Positions 6,121 to 6,774 of a DNA stretch of 6,774 bases are shown piece by piece. A program made the translations under genes and the position numbers. Each line of letters starts with the position of its first letter. Position 1 is the first letter of the stretch. The notes under the pieces were generated by a model. That model ran no database searches, was not told the origin of the DNA, and worked only from the letters and a program-made list of their open reading frames with translations. Source of the stretch: an uncultured Flavobacteriales bacterium (GTDB lineage Bacteria > Bacteroidota > Bacteroidia > Flavobacteriales_E > Vicingaceae); NCBI GenBank assembly GCA_913059105.1, contig CAJXRL010000149.1, positions 1 to 6,774 on the forward strand, written 5' to 3'.

Positions 6121-6465
6121 ATGAAGATTGATAATAAATTGCAGGTCATTTACAAAGGAAATCATACAGCAGGCGAACTGTGGGTAAATGATGAGGGCTT
6201 CCATTTTGAATATAACGATGCCTTTATTGCAGATGATGCCACTCGACCAATTTCGGTAAACATGCCTAAGACTCAAAAAACATATCACTCCAAAGAATTA
6301 TTTCACTACTTCAAATCCATTCTTAGCGAAGGGGAGAATAGAGAGCAGCTATGTAAAGTATTAAGCATAGACCCTAGTGATGATTGGAGCTTATTAGCAC
6401 TTACCTGTCAATACGATACGATTGGAGCAATTACTGTTAAAAACATAGAGCATGGCACAATGTAA
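6121..6465 (+). CDS. hipS: HipS-like protein: free-standing HipA N-terminal domain
   Basis: A 114-aa protein corresponding to the N-terminal subdomain of HipA, here its own gene. Family landmarks are YKGNHTAGELW (11-21), RPISVNMP (42-49), the LFHYFKSILSEG segment (60-71) and DTIGAITV (99-106). In the tripartite HipBST system of enteropathogenic E. coli this domain, rather than HipB, is the main antitoxin that holds the HipT kinase inactive; the same role is inferred here from gene order. The usual LxPEGW motif reads LSEGE here, so the conserved Pro and Trp are absent, which is unusual. The gene starts 6 nt after hipB and its last 14 nt overlap the start of hipT in another frame. This suggests tight co-expression. 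The protein lacks any kinase motif and cannot be toxic by itself. Confidence 0.85.
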   Translation: MKIDNKLQVIYKGNHTAGELWVNDEGFHFEYNDAFIADDATRPISVNMPKTQKTYHSKELFHYFKSILSEGENREQLCKVLSIDPSDDWSLLALTCQYDTIGAITVKNIEHGTM

Positions 6466-6729
6466 CGGTTGTTTAAAGAATAATACCAAAGGGTTTTGTT
6501 CGTCTTGCGAAGCTCTGTTGTTTGACCGTTCTAAAGTCAAACCACAACTTGCCTTTAATTGGGAAGCTATTTCAAAAAGAATTGATGGACTTCCTATGGG
6601 ATTTAGCGTGTCGGGGGTTCAAAGAAAAGGATTTATTGGCAAACCCAGGGGAACAGAGTTAGTTCCAAAAATGGGTATAAATGAAACTTCTCAATACCTC
6701 ATTAAACCATTGTTATCGAGGTTTAACTT
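6452..6729 (+). CDS. hipT: HipT-like serine/threonine kinase toxin (3' end missing)
   Basis: The first 92 codons of a HipA-family kinase core; the rest is lost where the adapter begins. Residues 4-19 carry two CxxC pairs, Cys4/Cys7 and Cys16/Cys19, as in a small zinc ribbon. Then comes FSVSGVQRK (51-59), matching the Gly-rich loop of HipA/HipT, where Ser52 and Ser54 stand at the sites of regulatory autophosphorylation known in this family. YLIKP (82-86) supplies Lys85, the expected ATP-binding lysine. HipA kinases inactivate aminoacyl-tRNA synthetases (GltX for E. coli HipA, TrpS for E. coli HipT) and cause growth arrest; the target here is unknown. The catalytic loop and metal-binding motif lie beyond the contig. 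The ATG at 6452 overlaps hipS by 14 nt and is the only start that includes the first CxxC. Downstream extension of the frame is adapter. Confidence 0.85.
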
Positions 6730-6774
6730 CTGTCTCTTATACACATCTCCGAGCCCACGAGACAGGCAGAAATC
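6730..6774 (-). other. Nextera read-2 adapter plus i7 index (sequencing artefact)
   Basis: 6730-6763 is the reverse complement of the adapter seen at the left end, starting CTGTCTCTTATACACATCT. It is followed by AGGCAGAA (6764-6771), which matches a standard Nextera i7 index, and ATC, the start of the flow-cell adapter. It cuts hipT; no base here is genomic. Confidence 0.98.

Overview
The window is an assembled, AT-rich contig of 6774 bases that very probably comes from a member of the Bacteroidota. The protein families and their architecture point there: a membrane-anchored HisKA_2 histidine kinase, a small lipoprotein with a carboxypeptidase-regulatory-like fold, an extended PriA, and a HipA kinase split over two genes. 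So do the TAnnTTTG-type -7 elements and the general lack of Shine-Dalgarno sequences. The order or family cannot be fixed by eye. Both ends are not biological: positions 3-36 and 6730-6763 are the Nextera (Tn5) read-2 adapter, and the right end also carries an i7 index. The real insert is about 37-6729, and the genes at both edges are cut.

Left part. The 3' portion of a histidine kinase gene (+) converges on a small lipoprotein gene (-), with a 14-bp perfect stem-loop between them that can serve as a bidirectional terminator. Then come about 820 bp (1369-2187) with no credible gene. They hold a GC-rich direct repeat that doubles as a candidate minus-strand terminator, a 12-bp GC-rich palindrome, and degenerate AT-rich short repeats.

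Centre. pfkA (ATP-dependent 6-phosphofructokinase) and priA (replication-restart helicase) form a two-gene minus-strand operon. One base separates the pfkA stop from the priA start (TAATATG), so translation is probably coupled. Glycolysis and replication restart are not functionally linked in any obvious way, so this is likely shared housekeeping expression.

Right part. Divergent from pfkA lies the most interesting locus, a tripartite HipBST-type toxin-antitoxin module. It has a 69-aa XRE repressor (HipB-like), a free-standing HipA N-terminal domain (HipS-like, 114 aa), and the start of the kinase core (HipT-like), whose gene overlaps hipS by 14 nt and is cut by the adapter. Three near-identical palindromes, TACCA-N6-TGGTA, spaced 60 and 61 bp, lie upstream. 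The last sits just downstream of a TATATTTG promoter element, which suggests HipB autoregulation. The visible part of HipT keeps the SVSGVQ loop and the YLIKP lysine of HipA kinases and carries an N-terminal CxxC-x8-CxxC motif. The HipS protein departs from the usual LxPEGW motif. A 40-codon reading frame with an unusually good AGGAGGA site lies between pfkA and the operators and is of uncertain status.
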